Source: Afipia sp. (GTDB lineage Bacteria; Pseudomonadota; Alphaproteobacteria; Rhizobiales; Xanthobacteraceae). From it: 64,000 nucleotides of DNA. Position 1 is the stretch's first letter, and every line of letters starts with the position of its first letter. Location: NCBI GenBank assembly GCA_017474385.1, contig JAFVHU010000071.1, forward strand, positions 1 through 64,000, written 5' to 3'. The position numbers and the translations under genes are program-made. Below are positions 45,124-55,264 of the stretch, piece after piece. Under the pieces are notes generated by a model. The model ran no database searches. It was not told the DNA's origin and saw nothing but the letters and a program-made list of their open reading frames with translations.

Positions 45124-45909
45124 ATGCGGATCGCCACCTGGAACGTTAACTCTATCCGACAGCGGCTCGATCATCTGCTGACGTGGCTCAAGGAACGGTC
45201 CCCGGACATCGTCTGTCTGCAGGAAATCAAATGCGTGGACGAGGCGTTTCCGCGCGAGCCGATCGAGGCGCTCGGCTACAACGTGGTGACCCACGGCCAG
45301 AAGACATTCAACGGCGTGGCGCTCCTCTCGAAGTACCGGTTCGACGAAACCACGCCGCGCCTGGGCGGAGACGCCGAAGACCTGCACGCCCGCTTTCTTG
45401 AAGGCGTGATGTCGCATGCGAACGGCACGCTGCGGATCGCCTGCCTGTATCTGCCCAACGGCAACCCGCCGGAAACCGATAAATATCCGTATAAAATCAA
45501 ATGGATGGACAGGCTTCTTCAGTACTCGAAAGAGCGCATGAAGGGAGAGCAGCCGCTGGTGCTGGCGGGCGATTTCAACGTCATTCCCGCCAACGGTGAC
45601 GTCTACAATCCCGCCGCCTGGGCGAACGACGCGCTGTTTCTGCCGAAGACGCGCGAGCGCTTTCGCGCCCTGCTCAACCTCGGCCTGACCGACGCGATCC
45701 GCGCGGTTTCGGATCAGCCCGGCCAATATACGTTCTGGGATTATCAGGCCGGCGCGTGGCCGAAGAACAACGGCATCCGGATCGACCACCTGCTGCTGTC
45801 GCCGCAGGCAAGCGACCGGCTGCTCGATGCCGGGATCGATCGCTACGTCAGGGGATGGGAAAAGGCGTCAGATCACGTTCCGGTGTGGATCGATCTGGAT
45901 CTGAACTAA
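45124..45909 (+). CDS. xthA: Exodeoxyribonuclease III (AP endonuclease)
   Basis: 261 residues from the ATG at 45124, which gives the conserved start MRIATWNVNSIRQR. Catalytic residues lie in LQEIK, GDFNVIP and the final SDHVPVW. The enzyme cuts at abasic sites and trims 3' blocks in base excision repair using Mg2+. Upstream in-frame ATGs (45064, 45097) add no conserved sequence. Ends convergent with the exoR-like gene. Confidence 0.95.
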   Translation: MRIATWNVNSIRQRLDHLLTWLKERSPDIVCLQEIKCVDEAFPREPIEALGYNVVTHGQKTFNGVALLSKYRFDETTPRLGGDAEDLHARFLEGVMSHANGTLRIACLYLPNGNPPETDKYPYKIKWMDRLLQYSKERMKGEQPLVLAGDFNVIPANGDVYNPAAWANDALFLPKTRERFRALLNLGLTDAIRAVSDQPGQYTFWDYQAGAWPKNNGIRIDHLLLSPQASDRLLDAGIDRYVRGWEKASDHVPVWIDLDLN

Positions 45910-45934
45910 GCCGCGTGTTCGCGAAGCGAACGGA

Positions 45935-46759
45935 TCAATCCCGGCGGCCCTGAACCCAGCGCTCGAGCATCTGCAAGGCCATCGCCCGGTCGTCCTCGGA
46001 TGCCTTGGCGAGCGCGGTCTTGTAGCTGTCCTTGATCCAGGTCTCGTCCGGGCCGGCGCTGTCCTGCGCCAGCGTCAGCCACATCAGACCGCGAGCGGCC
46101 TGACGCTGCAAACGGTCGCCGTTGAACAGCATCTGTCCGAGCAGCGCCTGCGCCTGATGCTGGCCCTTGCGCGCCGCCAGTCCGAGCCAACGAATGCCGT
46201 ATTTGACATCGCGCGGCATACCGACGCCGTCGAGATACATCCGGGCCAGATTGTACTGCGCCTCGGCATTGCCGAAATACGAGGCGGCGTAGGAGAACAT
46301 CTCACGCGCCCGTTCCGGATCAGCCTTCACCTTGGAGTTCGGAATTCCGGACACGTAGTAGCGGCCAAGCGCCACGAACGCATTGGCGACGATGGTCGCC
46401 TGCGGCGCCGACGGGCTGTCTTCGGCGTGGGCGTTCGCGATCTTGCTGAAATAGTCATAGGCGCGCAGATCGTCCTGCGCGACGCCGTCGCCCTTGGCGT
46501 ACATGCGCCCGAGTTTCCACTGCGCCACCGGATGACCGCCCTCGGCGGCGTATTGCAGGGCCGTCAGCGCCGCCGGCTGGGGAATATCGGCGGGCGGGAC
46601 AGGCTTCTTAATGACGGCAACGCCCGTGGGAGCGGCAACGACCGGCAATGTCGCGTCCTGGTTGCCCGGCGACGTACCCTCGAACGCAAAGGCGGGACCT
46701 GCCGCGAAAAACGCGACAGCCAGAGCACCAACAATACCGATGCGCTCAGATGTCCGCAT
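45935..46759 (-). CDS. Periplasmic Sel1-repeat protein, ExoR-like
   Basis: 274 residues from the ATG at 46759 (GAAGGTG ribosome-binding site). Signal peptide cleaved near AFAFEG. Sel1-type repeats follow: [20 protein letters not shown], a second near residue 130, [16 protein letters not shown] and [16 protein letters not shown]. Length, export and repeats resemble ExoR, which in Sinorhizobium binds the ExoS sensor and represses exopolysaccharide and motility switching. No exoS/chvI genes are in the window, so the function is by resemblance. Its start overlaps the ilvD end by 14 bases. Confidence 0.8.
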   Translation of the reverse strand: MRTSERIGIVGALAVAFFAAGPAFAFEGTSPGNQDATLPVVAAPTGVAVIKKPVPPADIPQPAALTALQYAAEGGHPVAQWKLGRMYAKGDGVAQDDLRAYDYFSKIANAHAEDSPSAPQATIVANAFVALGRYYVSGIPNSKVKADPERAREMFSYAASYFGNAEAQYNLARMYLDGVGMPRDVKYGIRWLGLAARKGQHQAQALLGQMLFNGDRLQRQAARGLMWLTLAQDSAGPDETWIKDSYKTALAKASEDDRAMALQMLERWVQGRRD

Positions 46760-48470
46760 AACACACCTTCTCGGCTGCCCCGCCGGGATGGGTGACCGCG
46801 CCCTTGATCGCCGGTCCCACCTGCTGGGCATATTTCCAAAGCACGCCGGAACCGACCGAGGTTTCACGCGGCTTCCACGCCTTCCTGCGTTCGGCCAACT
46901 CTGCATCCGTCAGCTTAACTTGGAGTGTGCCGTCGACCGCATCAAGTTCGATGATGTCGCCATCGCGGATCAGCCCGATCGGGCCGCCGACGGCCGCCTC
47001 CGGGCCGACATGACCGACGCAGAAGCCCCGGGTGGCACCGGAAAAGCGTCCATCCGTGATCAGGGCGACCTTGCCGCCCATGCCCTGGCCGGTGAGAGCC
47101 GCGGTTGTCTGGAGCATTTCCCGCATGCCGGGGCCGCCCTTGGGGCCCTCGTAGCGGATCACGATGACGTCGCCTTCCTTGTAGGTCTTTTTGTTCACGC
47201 ACTCGAACGCGTCTTCTTCGCAATCGAAGCACCGCGCGGGCCCTGTGAACTTCAACACCGACATTCCAGCGACTTTCACGATCGCGCCGTCCGGCGCGAG
47301 ATTGCCTTTCATGCCGACAACGCCACCGGTCACGGTGATCGGCTTATCGGCTGGATGCACCACGTCCTGGTGAGGATTCCATTTCACGCTCTTGAGGTTT
47401 TCGGCGATCGTGCGACCGGTGACTGTCATGCAGTCGCCGTGCAAGTAACCGTTGTCCAACAGCGTCTTCATCAGAAGCGGTATTCCACCAGCCTCGAACA
47501 TATCTTTGGCCACATAACGGCCACCCGGCTTCAAATCGGCGATATACGGTGTCTTTTTGAAGATTTCGGCAACGTCGAACAGATCGAATTCAATTCCGCA
47601 TTCGTGCGCCATGGCCGGCAAATGCAACGCAGCATTGGTCGAGCCGCCCGACGCCGCCACCACAGCAGCCGCGTTTTCCAAGGACTTACGGGTGACGATG
47701 TCGCGCGGACGAATGTTCAGCGCGATCAATTCCATGATCTTCTCGCCCGCCGCCATGCAGAAGGCGTCGCGGATTTCGTAAGGCGCCGGCGCGCCAGCCG
47801 AGTACGGCAGCGCAAGGCCGATGGCCTCGGAGACGGTCGCCATGGTGTTGGCAGTAAATTGAGCACCGCACGCGCCTGCCGAAGGACACGCCACCCGTTC
47901 GATTTCGTCCAGATCCTCGTCGGACATTTCGCCGACCGAGTGCTTGCCGACCGCCTCGAACATGTCCTGGACGGTGACCTGCTGGCCCCGGAAATTGCCG
48001 GGCAGGATCGAGCCGCCATAGATGAAGATCGACGGCACATTGAGGCGCAGCATCGCCATCATCATACCGGGCAAGGACTTGTCGCAGCCCGCGAGCCCGA
48101 TCAGGGCGTCATAAGCGTGGCCACGGACGGTCAATTCAACTGAATCAGCAATGGTTTCGCGCGACGGGAGCGACGACCGCATCCCCTCATGGCCCATGGC
48201 GATGCCGTCGGTGACGGTGATGGTGCAGAACTCGCGCGGCGTGCCGTTGGCGGCAGCGACGCCCTTCTTGGCGGCCTGAGCCTGACGCATCAGGGAAATA
48301 TTGCAGGGCGCGGCCTCATTCCAGCAGGACGCCACGCCGACGAGCGGCTGGTGGATCTGCTCGGTGGTGAGGCCCATGGCATAGAGGTAGGAGCGATGGG
48401 GCGCGCGCGCGGGTCCTTCCGTCACGTGACGGCTTGGGAGTCGCGCCTTGATGTTGCTCTTCGCGTCCAT
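46746..48470 (-). CDS. ilvD: Dihydroxy-acid dehydratase
   Basis: 574 residues from the ATG at 48470. Removes water from dihydroxy acids in valine, isoleucine and CoA synthesis; contains an Fe-S cluster. Cysteine motifs are [19 protein letters not shown] and CPSAGACG, and the C-terminal half has [11 protein letters not shown] and [12 protein letters not shown]. Length normal for the shorter (about 570) class. Its last codons overlap the start of the exoR-like gene on the same strand. A hairpin lies 35-61 bases before the ATG. Confidence 0.96.
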   Translation of the reverse strand: MDAKSNIKARLPSRHVTEGPARAPHRSYLYAMGLTTEQIHQPLVGVASCWNEAAPCNISLMRQAQAAKKGVAAANGTPREFCTITVTDGIAMGHEGMRSSLPSRETIADSVELTVRGHAYDALIGLAGCDKSLPGMMMAMLRLNVPSIFIYGGSILPGNFRGQQVTVQDMFEAVGKHSVGEMSDEDLDEIERVACPSAGACGAQFTANTMATVSEAIGLALPYSAGAPAPYEIRDAFCMAAGEKIMELIALNIRPRDIVTRKSLENAAAVVAASGGSTNAALHLPAMAHECGIEFDLFDVAEIFKKTPYIADLKPGGRYVAKDMFEAGGIPLLMKTLLDNGYLHGDCMTVTGRTIAENLKSVKWNPHQDVVHPADKPITVTGGVVGMKGNLAPDGAIVKVAGMSVLKFTGPARCFDCEEDAFECVNKKTYKEGDVIVIRYEGPKGGPGMREMLQTTAALTGQGMGGKVALITDGRFSGATRGFCVGHVGPEAAVGGPIGLIRDGDIIELDAVDGTLQVKLTDAELAERRKAWKPRETSVGSGVLWKYAQQVGPAIKGAVTHPGGAAEKVCYADI

Positions 48471-48504
48471 CGTGAACCTTGTCCCGCAGCCGCCGAGAGG
48501 GCCC

Positions 48505-48531
48505 AAAAACCTCTGTGAATGGGAGGTTTTT
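48505..48531 (-). terminator. Terminator-like hairpin in the ilvD leader
   Basis: 9-bp perfect inverted repeat (48505-48513 with 48523-48531). On the minus strand the stem ends in TTTTT. It could end the transcript of the upstream GlsB-type gene or act as an attenuator in the ilvD leader. No leader peptide rich in Ile, Val or Leu was found. Confidence 0.55.
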
Positions 48532-48731
48532 CCAATGCCCTCGCGAATGCCGTGGCGTTTCGCCTACGGAATAATGATCTCATGGAGGCGTGTGGCTAAA
48601 TAGCGGCGCGCGCAAGTGCTGGCTGCGGCGACGGTTAAATGTTCACGAAGTGTTGTAGGCACGCAACATTCGTTGCGCCGCGGCAACGATACCGTGGCGG
48701 CTCGATCGAAGGTTAAGAGCAGTGCGAGCGG

Positions 48732-49010
48732 TTAGCGCTGGCCGCGGATCATGCGCCAGGCAAAGAGCAGAAGAACCGCGCCAATCGCAGCGGAAACGAG
48801 CGTCCGCCAGAAGCCAAATACCGGCACTTGTGCGATTTCGGCAAGCTTGGCGCCGACAAACGACCCGGCGATACCGACAAGGATGTTGGTGAAGATGCCG
48901 TGGTCGGACGAAGTCACCCGCTCCGCGATCCAGCCGGCGATGGCGCCGATCAGAAGCATGGTGAAGAAACCCACCCCGGGTTGGCTGAAAAATGCCTGTG
49001 CGTCGTTCAT
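48732..49010 (-). CDS. GlsB/YeaQ/YmgE family (transglycosylase-associated) membrane protein
   Basis: 92 residues from the ATG at 49010 (GAGGACAGGG upstream). Three predicted helices with the family pattern LLIGAIAGWIAERV, then NILVGIAGSFVGAKLA and a final helix ending AWRMIRGQR. Often induced in stress; despite the old name it has no known enzymatic activity. It lies about 260 bases upstream of ilvD on the same strand. Confidence 0.85.
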   Translation of the reverse strand: MNDAQAFFSQPGVGFFTMLLIGAIAGWIAERVTSSDHGIFTNILVGIAGSFVGAKLAEIAQVPVFGFWRTLVSAAIGAVLLLFAWRMIRGQR

Positions 49011-49221
49011 CGCCCTGTCCTCGTTGGCTAAGACCGACAAGATGATAACCGGAATTCATGACCCGCAATCCGGGCTCAGGCGCTGTCCACCAAAGAAAAG
49101 CCTGAGTGCTTCCGGCCTGTCGTGTGGTGGCCGAAACTGCATTGCGGGTGTTGTTCCGCCGCTACAGACATAGTCGCCGAGAGTCACGTATCGTTTTGAC
49201 AATTCATCCGCAGGTCATTTT

Positions 49222-50061
49222 ATGAAGACAATCGCACTCGCCGCGACGCTGGTCGCCCTCCTCTCCGGTACGGCACATGCCGCTGATCTCTATCGCAAGG
49301 CACCGCCGCCGGCTCCCGTTGCAAACTGGACAGGATTTTACGCCGGCGTGAACGTCGGCGGAGGCTGGAGCGACACCGACGTCGGCTACGGCACCAGCGA
49401 TCCGTTGGTACAGCCGGTGTTCGATACAGTCGCTAACCTTCCCGCGAATGGCGACCGCATCAGATCGTCGGGCGCGTTGGGTGGCGTGCAGGTCGGCTAC
49501 AACTACCAGTTCCAGCCGGCGTGGGTTGCCGGTGTCGAGGCCGACTTTCAGTTCGCCAGTATCAGCGGATCAGGGTCAACGCCCTACGTCGCGGGCGCTC
49601 TGGCCTCGTCAGCCAGTCAGGACATCAAGTACTTCGGCACGGTTCGCGCGCGGCTTGGCTATCTGGCGACCGATAGCTTGCTGGTCTATGCCACCGGCGG
49701 CTTCGCCTATGCGCAGTTGAACAGCGACGTGGCAATGACCATCTCGCCCCTCGGCATCATGCAGATCAACGGTGTCGTGAATGGCGTGCCCACCTCGACC
49801 AATTGCGGCGTCGGCTTCACGACGACCTGTTTCGCCGGCTCGTCAAGCAGACTGACCCCGGGCTGGACGGTCGGCGGCGGGCTTGAATATGCGCTGGGGC
49901 AAAACTGGTCGCTGAAGGGCGAGTATCTCTTCGCGCGTTTCGAGCAGACAGTGACCGCCGCGGCGGTGACGCCAACGGCAGGAACACAGCCGAACACCTA
50001 TACCGCGAAATTCACCACCGACCTGAACATCGCACGGGTCGGCTTGAATTACAGATTCTGA
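49222..50061 (+). CDS. Outer-membrane beta-barrel protein (Omp25/31 family)
   Basis: 279 residues. A signal peptide (MKTIALAATLVALLSGTAHA) is followed by the typical mature start ADLYRKAPPP and NWTGFYAGVNVGGGWSD. Repeated amphipathic strands follow (FGTVRARLGYLATDSLLVYATGGFAY is split over two strands), ending in ARVGLNYRF with the terminal Phe needed for outer-membrane insertion. Such proteins are abundant in Rhizobiales. Two cysteines (NCGVGFTTTCF) may form a loop disulfide. Not a complete copy of the fragment at 1-141. Confidence 0.92.
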   Translation: MKTIALAATLVALLSGTAHAADLYRKAPPPAPVANWTGFYAGVNVGGGWSDTDVGYGTSDPLVQPVFDTVANLPANGDRIRSSGALGGVQVGYNYQFQPAWVAGVEADFQFASISGSGSTPYVAGALASSASQDIKYFGTVRARLGYLATDSLLVYATGGFAYAQLNSDVAMTISPLGIMQINGVVNGVPTSTNCGVGFTTTCFAGSSSRLTPGWTVGGGLEYALGQNWSLKGEYLFARFEQTVTAAAVTPTAGTQPNTYTAKFTTDLNIARVGLNYRF

Positions 50062-50090
50062 AGCGGCTTCAGCGGCGCTTCCGACGCCAC

Positions 50091-51512
50091 TCACATGTTC
50101 AGCACCCGCCCGTAGGCGTCCAGCACCGCTTCCTTCATCGTTTCCGAGATGGTCGGATGCGGGAAGATGGTGTGGAAGAGTTCTTCTTCCGTCGTCTCGA
50201 GGTTCATCGCCACGACAAAGCCCTGGATCAGTTCGGTGACTTCCGATCCGACCATGTGTGCGCCGAGAAGCTGGCCGGTCTTCTTGTCGAAGACCACCTT
50301 GACCATGCCCTGGTCTTCGCCCTGCGCGATCGCCTTGCCGTTGCCGACGAACGGGAAGCGGCCGACGCGGATGTCCTTGCCCGCCTCTTTCGCCTTCGCC
50401 TCGGTGAGACCGACCGACGCGATCTGCGGATGGCAGTAGGTGCAGCCCGGGATCAGCAGCTTGTCCATCGGGTGCGGGAGCAGACCCTTGATGGCTTCGA
50501 CGCAGATGATGCCTTCATGCTCGGCCTTATGGGCAAGCATCGGCGGCCCCGCGACGTCGCCGATGGCGTAGATGCCGGGCACGTTGGTCTTGCCGTATCC
50601 GTCGATGACGATGCAGCCGCGATCGGTTTTCACACCGAGTTTCTCAAGCCCGAAGCCTTCGATGTTGCCGACCACACCGACCGCCGAGATGACGCGATCC
50701 ACCTCGACCTGTACCGGCTTGCCTTTACCATCATCGATGGTCGCGACGACGCTGTCGGCTTTCTTGTCGAGCTTGGTGACCTTGGTGTTGGCGAGAACCT
50801 TGATGCCCTGCTTCTCGAACTGTTTGCGCGCGAAACCCGCGATCTCCGCATCTTCAACCGGCAGGATCTGCGGCAAGACTTCGACCACCGTCACTTCCGC
50901 ACCCATGGTGCGATAGAACGATGCGAACTCGATTCCGATGGCGCCGGAGCCAACGACCAGCAGCGATTTCGGCATCTTGTCCGGGTTCATCGCCTCGAAA
51001 TAGGTCCAGACCAGTTTCTTGTCGGGCTCCAGACCCGGCAATACGCGCGGACGCGCACCGGTGGCGACGATGATGTGCTTGGCTTGATACGCGCCCTCAC
51101 CCAGCGCGCCCTTGGGTGCAGCCGCCTCGGTCTTCTTCACCGTGAACTTGCCGCCGCCGTCCAGCGTCGCCTCACCCCAGATGATCGTGATCTTGTTCTT
51201 GTTCATCAGGAATTCGACGCCGCCGTTGAGGCGCTTCACCACGCCGCGCGAGCGTGCGATGACAGCCTTCGGATCGAACGACACGTTGTCCGCCGACAGG
51301 CCGTAGTCCTTGGCGTGTTTCATGTAGTGATAGATTTCCGCCGAGCGCAGCAGCGCCTTGGTCGGGATGCAGCCCCAGTTGTTGCAGATGCCGCCGAGAT
51401 ACGCCTTCTCGACAATGGCGGTCTTGAAGCCAAGCTGGGCTGCGCGGATGGCGGTGACATAGCCGCCCGGCCCCGAACCGATCACGACGACGTCGAAAGA
51501 TGTATCAGCCAT
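50091..51512 (-). CDS. lpdA: Dihydrolipoyl dehydrogenase (E3)
   Basis: 473 residues from the ATG at 51512. FAD-dependent E3 of 2-oxo-acid dehydrogenase complexes, reoxidising dihydrolipoyl groups. FAD motif VVVIGSGPGGYVTAIRAAQ, redox disulfide GGICNNWGCIPTKALL, NAD-binding VVGSGAIGIEFASF and C-terminal active His in HTIFPHPTISETM. Last gene of the pdh operon, separated from pdhC by an SGNH-like gene. Confidence 0.95.
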   Translation of the reverse strand: MADTSFDVVVIGSGPGGYVTAIRAAQLGFKTAIVEKAYLGGICNNWGCIPTKALLRSAEIYHYMKHAKDYGLSADNVSFDPKAVIARSRGVVKRLNGGVEFLMNKNKITIIWGEATLDGGGKFTVKKTEAAAPKGALGEGAYQAKHIIVATGARPRVLPGLEPDKKLVWTYFEAMNPDKMPKSLLVVGSGAIGIEFASFYRTMGAEVTVVEVLPQILPVEDAEIAGFARKQFEKQGIKVLANTKVTKLDKKADSVVATIDDGKGKPVQVEVDRVISAVGVVGNIEGFGLEKLGVKTDRGCIVIDGYGKTNVPGIYAIGDVAGPPMLAHKAEHEGIICVEAIKGLLPHPMDKLLIPGCTYCHPQIASVGLTEAKAKEAGKDIRVGRFPFVGNGKAIAQGEDQGMVKVVFDKKTGQLLGAHMVGSEVTELIQGFVVAMNLETTEEELFHTIFPHPTISETMKEAVLDAYGRVLNM

Positions 51513-51539
51513 AAAGAACTCCATTCGCCCGGTGGCGCA

Positions 51540-52340
51540 TTATTGTCGGTAGTAGTCTTGCACTGTTGCCCACGCCACGTCCTGTAGAAATGCCGCGGTT
51601 TGGTCGTCGAGGTCTGCGTGATATTTATTGCCGACCGGCGAGCGCCGATAGACCGACGCCATCACGACGCATGCGGCCAGATACGTGCCTGCCAGACTTG
51701 GATGGCTCTTGTCCGGCACATTGAGGGCGAGTTCGGGCCGCAGGGTTCGCGCCCGCGCAAACGCCAGTCCGGCCGGAATCACGAGAGCATCGTTGTCGTT
51801 GCCCACTGCCGTGTAAACAGCCGCCAGCTTGTCTGTCATTTCGGGCTTGTCGGCATAGGCCCACGTCATGAACAGGACAGGCGCGGCGCCGTACTTGCGG
51901 ACAATGGCGCTATCCTTCGCGACCGTCTCGGCGAACGCCGGCTTGCGTTTCGGATCAACCGAGCACCAGTTGCAATCCGCCATGATCACAGCGTCGAACT
52001 GTTTGTGATTGCTGCCGTCCTCCCCCGACGAGGAATGCCGTTTGTGCGACGAGAGAAGCGCGTCAACATCGTGCAGGCTCAACGGAGCACCGCCGATGGT
52101 CGCCGACGTCGCCGTATAGCCGCCGGCCGGATCGGCGCTGCGCAGCAGATTGAGGACGTGATTGTGCAGGCTGTTGTTGAAGTAAAAATAGCTATTGCCA
52201 ACAAACAACACGACTTTCGGCACGTCGTTCAGCTTGACGATCTTCGGCCTGATCTGCGCGTTCGCGGACACAGAAGCACACAGAGCGATGACCGCGCCTG
52301 CAAGCACCGACTGTGTCCATTTCGTATTCCTGAACATCAT
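51540..52340 (-). CDS. Secreted SGNH-hydrolase-like protein of unknown role
   Basis: 266 residues from one of two adjacent ATGs (52340 or 52337). Signal peptide ends near VSANAQ. The mature part opens with VVLFVGNSYFYFNNSLHNHV (block I-like GNS), has DAVIMADCNW and LFMTWAYADKP in the middle, and ends with DKSHPSLAGTYLAA, a block V-like D-x-x-H. This matches secreted SGNH/GDSL-type (DUF4886-like) hydrolases; activity unproven. Nothing links an exported esterase to pyruvate dehydrogenase, yet it lies between pdhC and lpdA on the same strand with a 27-base gap to lpdA. Confidence 0.72.
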   Translation of the reverse strand: MMFRNTKWTQSVLAGAVIALCASVSANAQIRPKIVKLNDVPKVVLFVGNSYFYFNNSLHNHVLNLLRSADPAGGYTATSATIGGAPLSLHDVDALLSSHKRHSSSGEDGSNHKQFDAVIMADCNWCSVDPKRKPAFAETVAKDSAIVRKYGAAPVLFMTWAYADKPEMTDKLAAVYTAVGNDNDALVIPAGLAFARARTLRPELALNVPDKSHPSLAGTYLAACVVMASVYRRSPVGNKYHADLDDQTAAFLQDVAWATVQDYYRQ

Positions 52341-52419
52341 CGGTCTCGTCAGTGGGAAGGTCCGCTTTGATTCCGCAACACGCTGGCGCATGCCCTTCGC
52401 TCGGCAGCCTGCAGTTGCC

Positions 52420-52441
52420 CCCTCTCCCACAAGGGAGAGGG
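52420..52441. terminator. Hairpin between pdhC and the SGNH-like gene
   Basis: 9-bp perfect inverted repeat CCCTCTCCC / GGGAGAGGG (52420-52428 with 52433-52441, loop ACAA), beginning 8 bases after the pdhC stop. No T tract on either side; it may partly end or stabilise the pdhABC message. Confidence 0.6.
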
Positions 52442-52449
52442 ACAACAAA

Positions 52450-53811
52450 TCACACCACCATCATCACCGGATTTTCGATCAGCTTCTTGAACGCGGTGAT
52501 CAGCTCCGCGCCGAGCGCGCCGTCAATGGCGCGGTGATCGCAGGACAGCGTCACGCTCATCATGGACGCCGCCACGATCTGGCCGTTGCGCACGACAGCG
52601 CGCTCCTCACCCGTGCCGACCGCAAGGATCGACGACTGTGGCGGGTTGATCACCGCGGTAAAGTCCTTGATGCCGTACATGCCAAGGTTCGACACAGAAG
52701 AGGTGCCGCCCTGATACTCGTTCGGCTTGAGCTTCTTGCCCTTTGCGCGCGCGGCAAGGTCCTTCATCTCATTCGAGATCGCCGACAGTGTCTTGATCTC
52801 GGCCTGGCGAATGATCGGCGTGATCAGACCGAACGGCAGCGCCACAGCAACGCCGATGTCCGAATGCTTGTGACGCAGCATCGCCGCTTCGGTCCATGAG
52901 ACGTTTGCTTCCGGAATTTTCTGCAGCGCGAGCGCCATCGCCTTGATGACAAAGTCGTTCACCGAAATCTTGTAGAGCGGCTTGCCGTCTGTGTTCTTGC
53001 CGGCGGCAGCGTTGATCTCCTCGCGCGCGGCGTTGAGCTTGCCGAGATCGCAATCAATCGTGAGATAGAACGTCGGCATCGAATTGGTCGCAGCGGTGAG
53101 ACGCTGCGCGATGGTCCGGCGCATGGAGTCGTGCGGCACGCTTTCGTAAGCGCCCTCCTCATACAGCGCGAGAATCTGCTGATCGGACATCGCCGGCGCG
53201 CCGACGGTGCCAGCCGCAGCGGCTGGAGCGCCTGCGCTGGCTGCGGGTTTGAGACCCTTGCCGGATTTTGCCTGATCGATATCGCGGGCAACGACGCGGC
53301 CATGCGGGCCAGTGCCGTTGACGCGGGACACGTCGATCCCGGCTTCCTTGGCAAGACGCCGCGCCAATGGCGAGGAGAACACGCGCGCGCCATTGCTCGG
53401 TGCGGGAGTTGCGGCGGCGGGTGCAGCGGCGAGTTTCGCAGGCGCCGGTGCGGGTGCAGCAGCCGGAGCCGGTGCTGCGGCAGGCGGAGCAGCCTTCGGC
53501 GCCGGTGCGGCTTCCGATTTTGCAGGCGCAGCCGATGCTGCTCCCGCTCCGGCGGCTTTCACGTCTTCGCCGTCACCGGCGAGGACTGCGATGACGTTGT
53601 TGACCGGAACGTCCTGCGTGCCTTCCGGCACCAGTATCTTCGCGATGGTGCCTTCATCGACGGCTTCGACTTCCATCGTCGCCTTGTCGGTCTCGATCTC
53701 GGCGATCACATCGCCGGACTTGACCTTGTCGCCTTCCTTCTTGAGCCACTTGGAAAGGTTGCCCTTCTCCATGGTCGGTGACAGCGCAGGCATCAGAATG
53801 TTGATCGGCAT
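52450..53811 (-). CDS. pdhC: Pyruvate dehydrogenase E2, dihydrolipoamide acetyltransferase
   Basis: 453 residues. One N-terminal lipoyl domain (lipoyl Lys in [10 protein letters not shown], about residue 44), an Ala/Pro linker, a peripheral-subunit-binding domain ([18 protein letters not shown], about 145-180) and a catalytic domain ending with the active-site [14 protein letters not shown]. Transfers acetyl groups to CoA and forms the core of the PDH complex. Its lipoyl domain is nearly the same as the one fused to E1 beta. 18 bases after pdhB. Confidence 0.96.
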   Translation of the reverse strand: MPINILMPALSPTMEKGNLSKWLKKEGDKVKSGDVIAEIETDKATMEVEAVDEGTIAKILVPEGTQDVPVNNVIAVLAGDGEDVKAAGAGAASAAPAKSEAAPAPKAAPPAAAPAPAAAPAPAPAKLAAAPAAATPAPSNGARVFSSPLARRLAKEAGIDVSRVNGTGPHGRVVARDIDQAKSGKGLKPAASAGAPAAAAGTVGAPAMSDQQILALYEEGAYESVPHDSMRRTIAQRLTAATNSMPTFYLTIDCDLGKLNAAREEINAAAGKNTDGKPLYKISVNDFVIKAMALALQKIPEANVSWTEAAMLRHKHSDIGVAVALPFGLITPIIRQAEIKTLSAISNEMKDLAARAKGKKLKPNEYQGGTSSVSNLGMYGIKDFTAVINPPQSSILAVGTGEERAVVRNGQIVAASMMSVTLSCDHRAIDGALGAELITAFKKLIENPVMMVV

Positions 53812-53829
53812 GATCCTGGTCCTGCTCTC

Positions 53830-55251
53830 TCAGCGGTAACTAACAGCCTTGGCGGCGGCGACGACTTCCGCCACCGTCGGCAGCGCAAGCTTTTCAAGAT
53901 TGGCCGCGTACGGCATCGGCACATCCTTGCCCGACACGCGCGCGACCGGCGCGTCGAGATAATCGAACGCATTCTCCATGATCCGCGCCGCGATTTCCGC
54001 GCCGACACCGGACTGCTGCCAGCCTTCCTCGACCACAACAACGCGCGAGGTTTTCTTCACCGAATTGATGATCGTCTCGGTGTCCATCGGACGCAGCGTG
54101 CGCAGATCGATGACCTCCGCCTCAATGCCTTCCTTGGCGAGTTCATCGGCGGCACCCAGCGCGTAGGTCATGCCGTTCGACCACGCAATCAGCGTCACGT
54201 CCTTGCCGGCACGAACGATGCGCGCCTTGCCGATCGGAACGACATAGTCGTCGAGTTTCGGCACATCGCCGGTGTGACCGTAGAGAATTTCGTTTTCAAG
54301 GAAGATCACCGGATTGGGATCGCGGATCGCAGCTTTGAGCAGGCCCTTCGCGTCCGCCGCCGAGTACGGCGAAACAACCTTGAGGCCCGGAATCTGCGAG
54401 TACCACGCCGAGTAATCCTGGCTGTGCTGGGCGGCGACGCGCGCCGCGGCGCCGTTTGGACCGCGGAACACGATCGAGCAACCCATCTGGCCGCCGGACA
54501 TGTAGAGCGTCTTCGCGGCGGAGTTGATGATCTGGTCAATCGCCTGCATCGCGAAGTTGAACGTCATGAATTCAACGATGGGTTTCAGTCCGGCCATCGC
54601 CGCACCGACGCCGACGCCGGCGAAGCCGTGCTCGGTGATCGGCGTATCGATCACGCGGCGTGCGCCGAATTCCTGCAACAGGCCCTGGGTAATCTTGTAA
54701 GCGCCCTGATACTCGGCAACCTCTTCGCCCATCACGAACACGTCTTCGTCGCGGCGCATTTCTTCGGCCATGGCGTCACGGAGCGCTTCGCGCACCGTCA
54801 TCTTCACCATTTCGGTGCCGGGCGGCACTTCGGGGTCCGGCTCGACCGGAGCCGCAGGGGCTGCGACCACCGGAGGCGCGCTGATCTGGGGCTTGCCTTC
54901 CCCGACGGGTGAGCGGGACTCTTCAACTTCTTGCTTAACTTGAACACTGGGCTCAGGAGCTTTTGCCGCAGCGGCTGCCGGAGCTTTACCCAGATCGGCG
55001 GCGCTCTCGCCGTCGCTCAGGATGGTCGCGATCGGCGTGTTGACGGCGACGTCGTTGGTGCCTTCGGCGACGAGGATTTTGCCCAGCGTCCCCTCATCGG
55101 TGGCCTCGACTTCCATCGTGGCTTTGTCGGTTTCGATCTCGGCGATGACGTCGCCGGACTTGATGGCTTCACCCTCTTTTTTCAGCCATTTGGAGAGGTT
55201 GCCTTTCTCCATGGTGGGCGAAAGAGCGGGCATCAGAACTTGAATCGGCAT
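53830..55251 (-). CDS. pdhB: Pyruvate dehydrogenase E1 beta with N-terminal lipoyl domain
   Basis: 473 residues from the ATG at 55251 (GGAG upstream). Residues 1-80 are a lipoyl domain ([15 protein letters not shown]), followed by an Ala/Pro/Glu linker to about 150, then the E1 beta fold: [47 protein letters not shown] and the C-terminal [14 protein letters not shown]. The lipoyl fusion is typical of alphaproteobacterial PDH. With PdhA it decarboxylates pyruvate using thiamine diphosphate. Confidence 0.96.
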   Translation of the reverse strand: MPIQVLMPALSPTMEKGNLSKWLKKEGEAIKSGDVIAEIETDKATMEVEATDEGTLGKILVAEGTNDVAVNTPIATILSDGESAADLGKAPAAAAAKAPEPSVQVKQEVEESRSPVGEGKPQISAPPVVAAPAAPVEPDPEVPPGTEMVKMTVREALRDAMAEEMRRDEDVFVMGEEVAEYQGAYKITQGLLQEFGARRVIDTPITEHGFAGVGVGAAMAGLKPIVEFMTFNFAMQAIDQIINSAAKTLYMSGGQMGCSIVFRGPNGAAARVAAQHSQDYSAWYSQIPGLKVVSPYSAADAKGLLKAAIRDPNPVIFLENEILYGHTGDVPKLDDYVVPIGKARIVRAGKDVTLIAWSNGMTYALGAADELAKEGIEAEVIDLRTLRPMDTETIINSVKKTSRVVVVEEGWQQSGVGAEIAARIMENAFDYLDAPVARVSGKDVPMPYAANLEKLALPTVAEVVAAAKAVSYR

Positions 55252-55264
55252 GGTGACTCCGCAC

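Noticed and set aside
50157-51587. Plus-strand open frame of 476 codons opposite lpdA
   Set aside because: Antisense shadow of lpdA with Arg/Asp-rich composition and no family resemblance.
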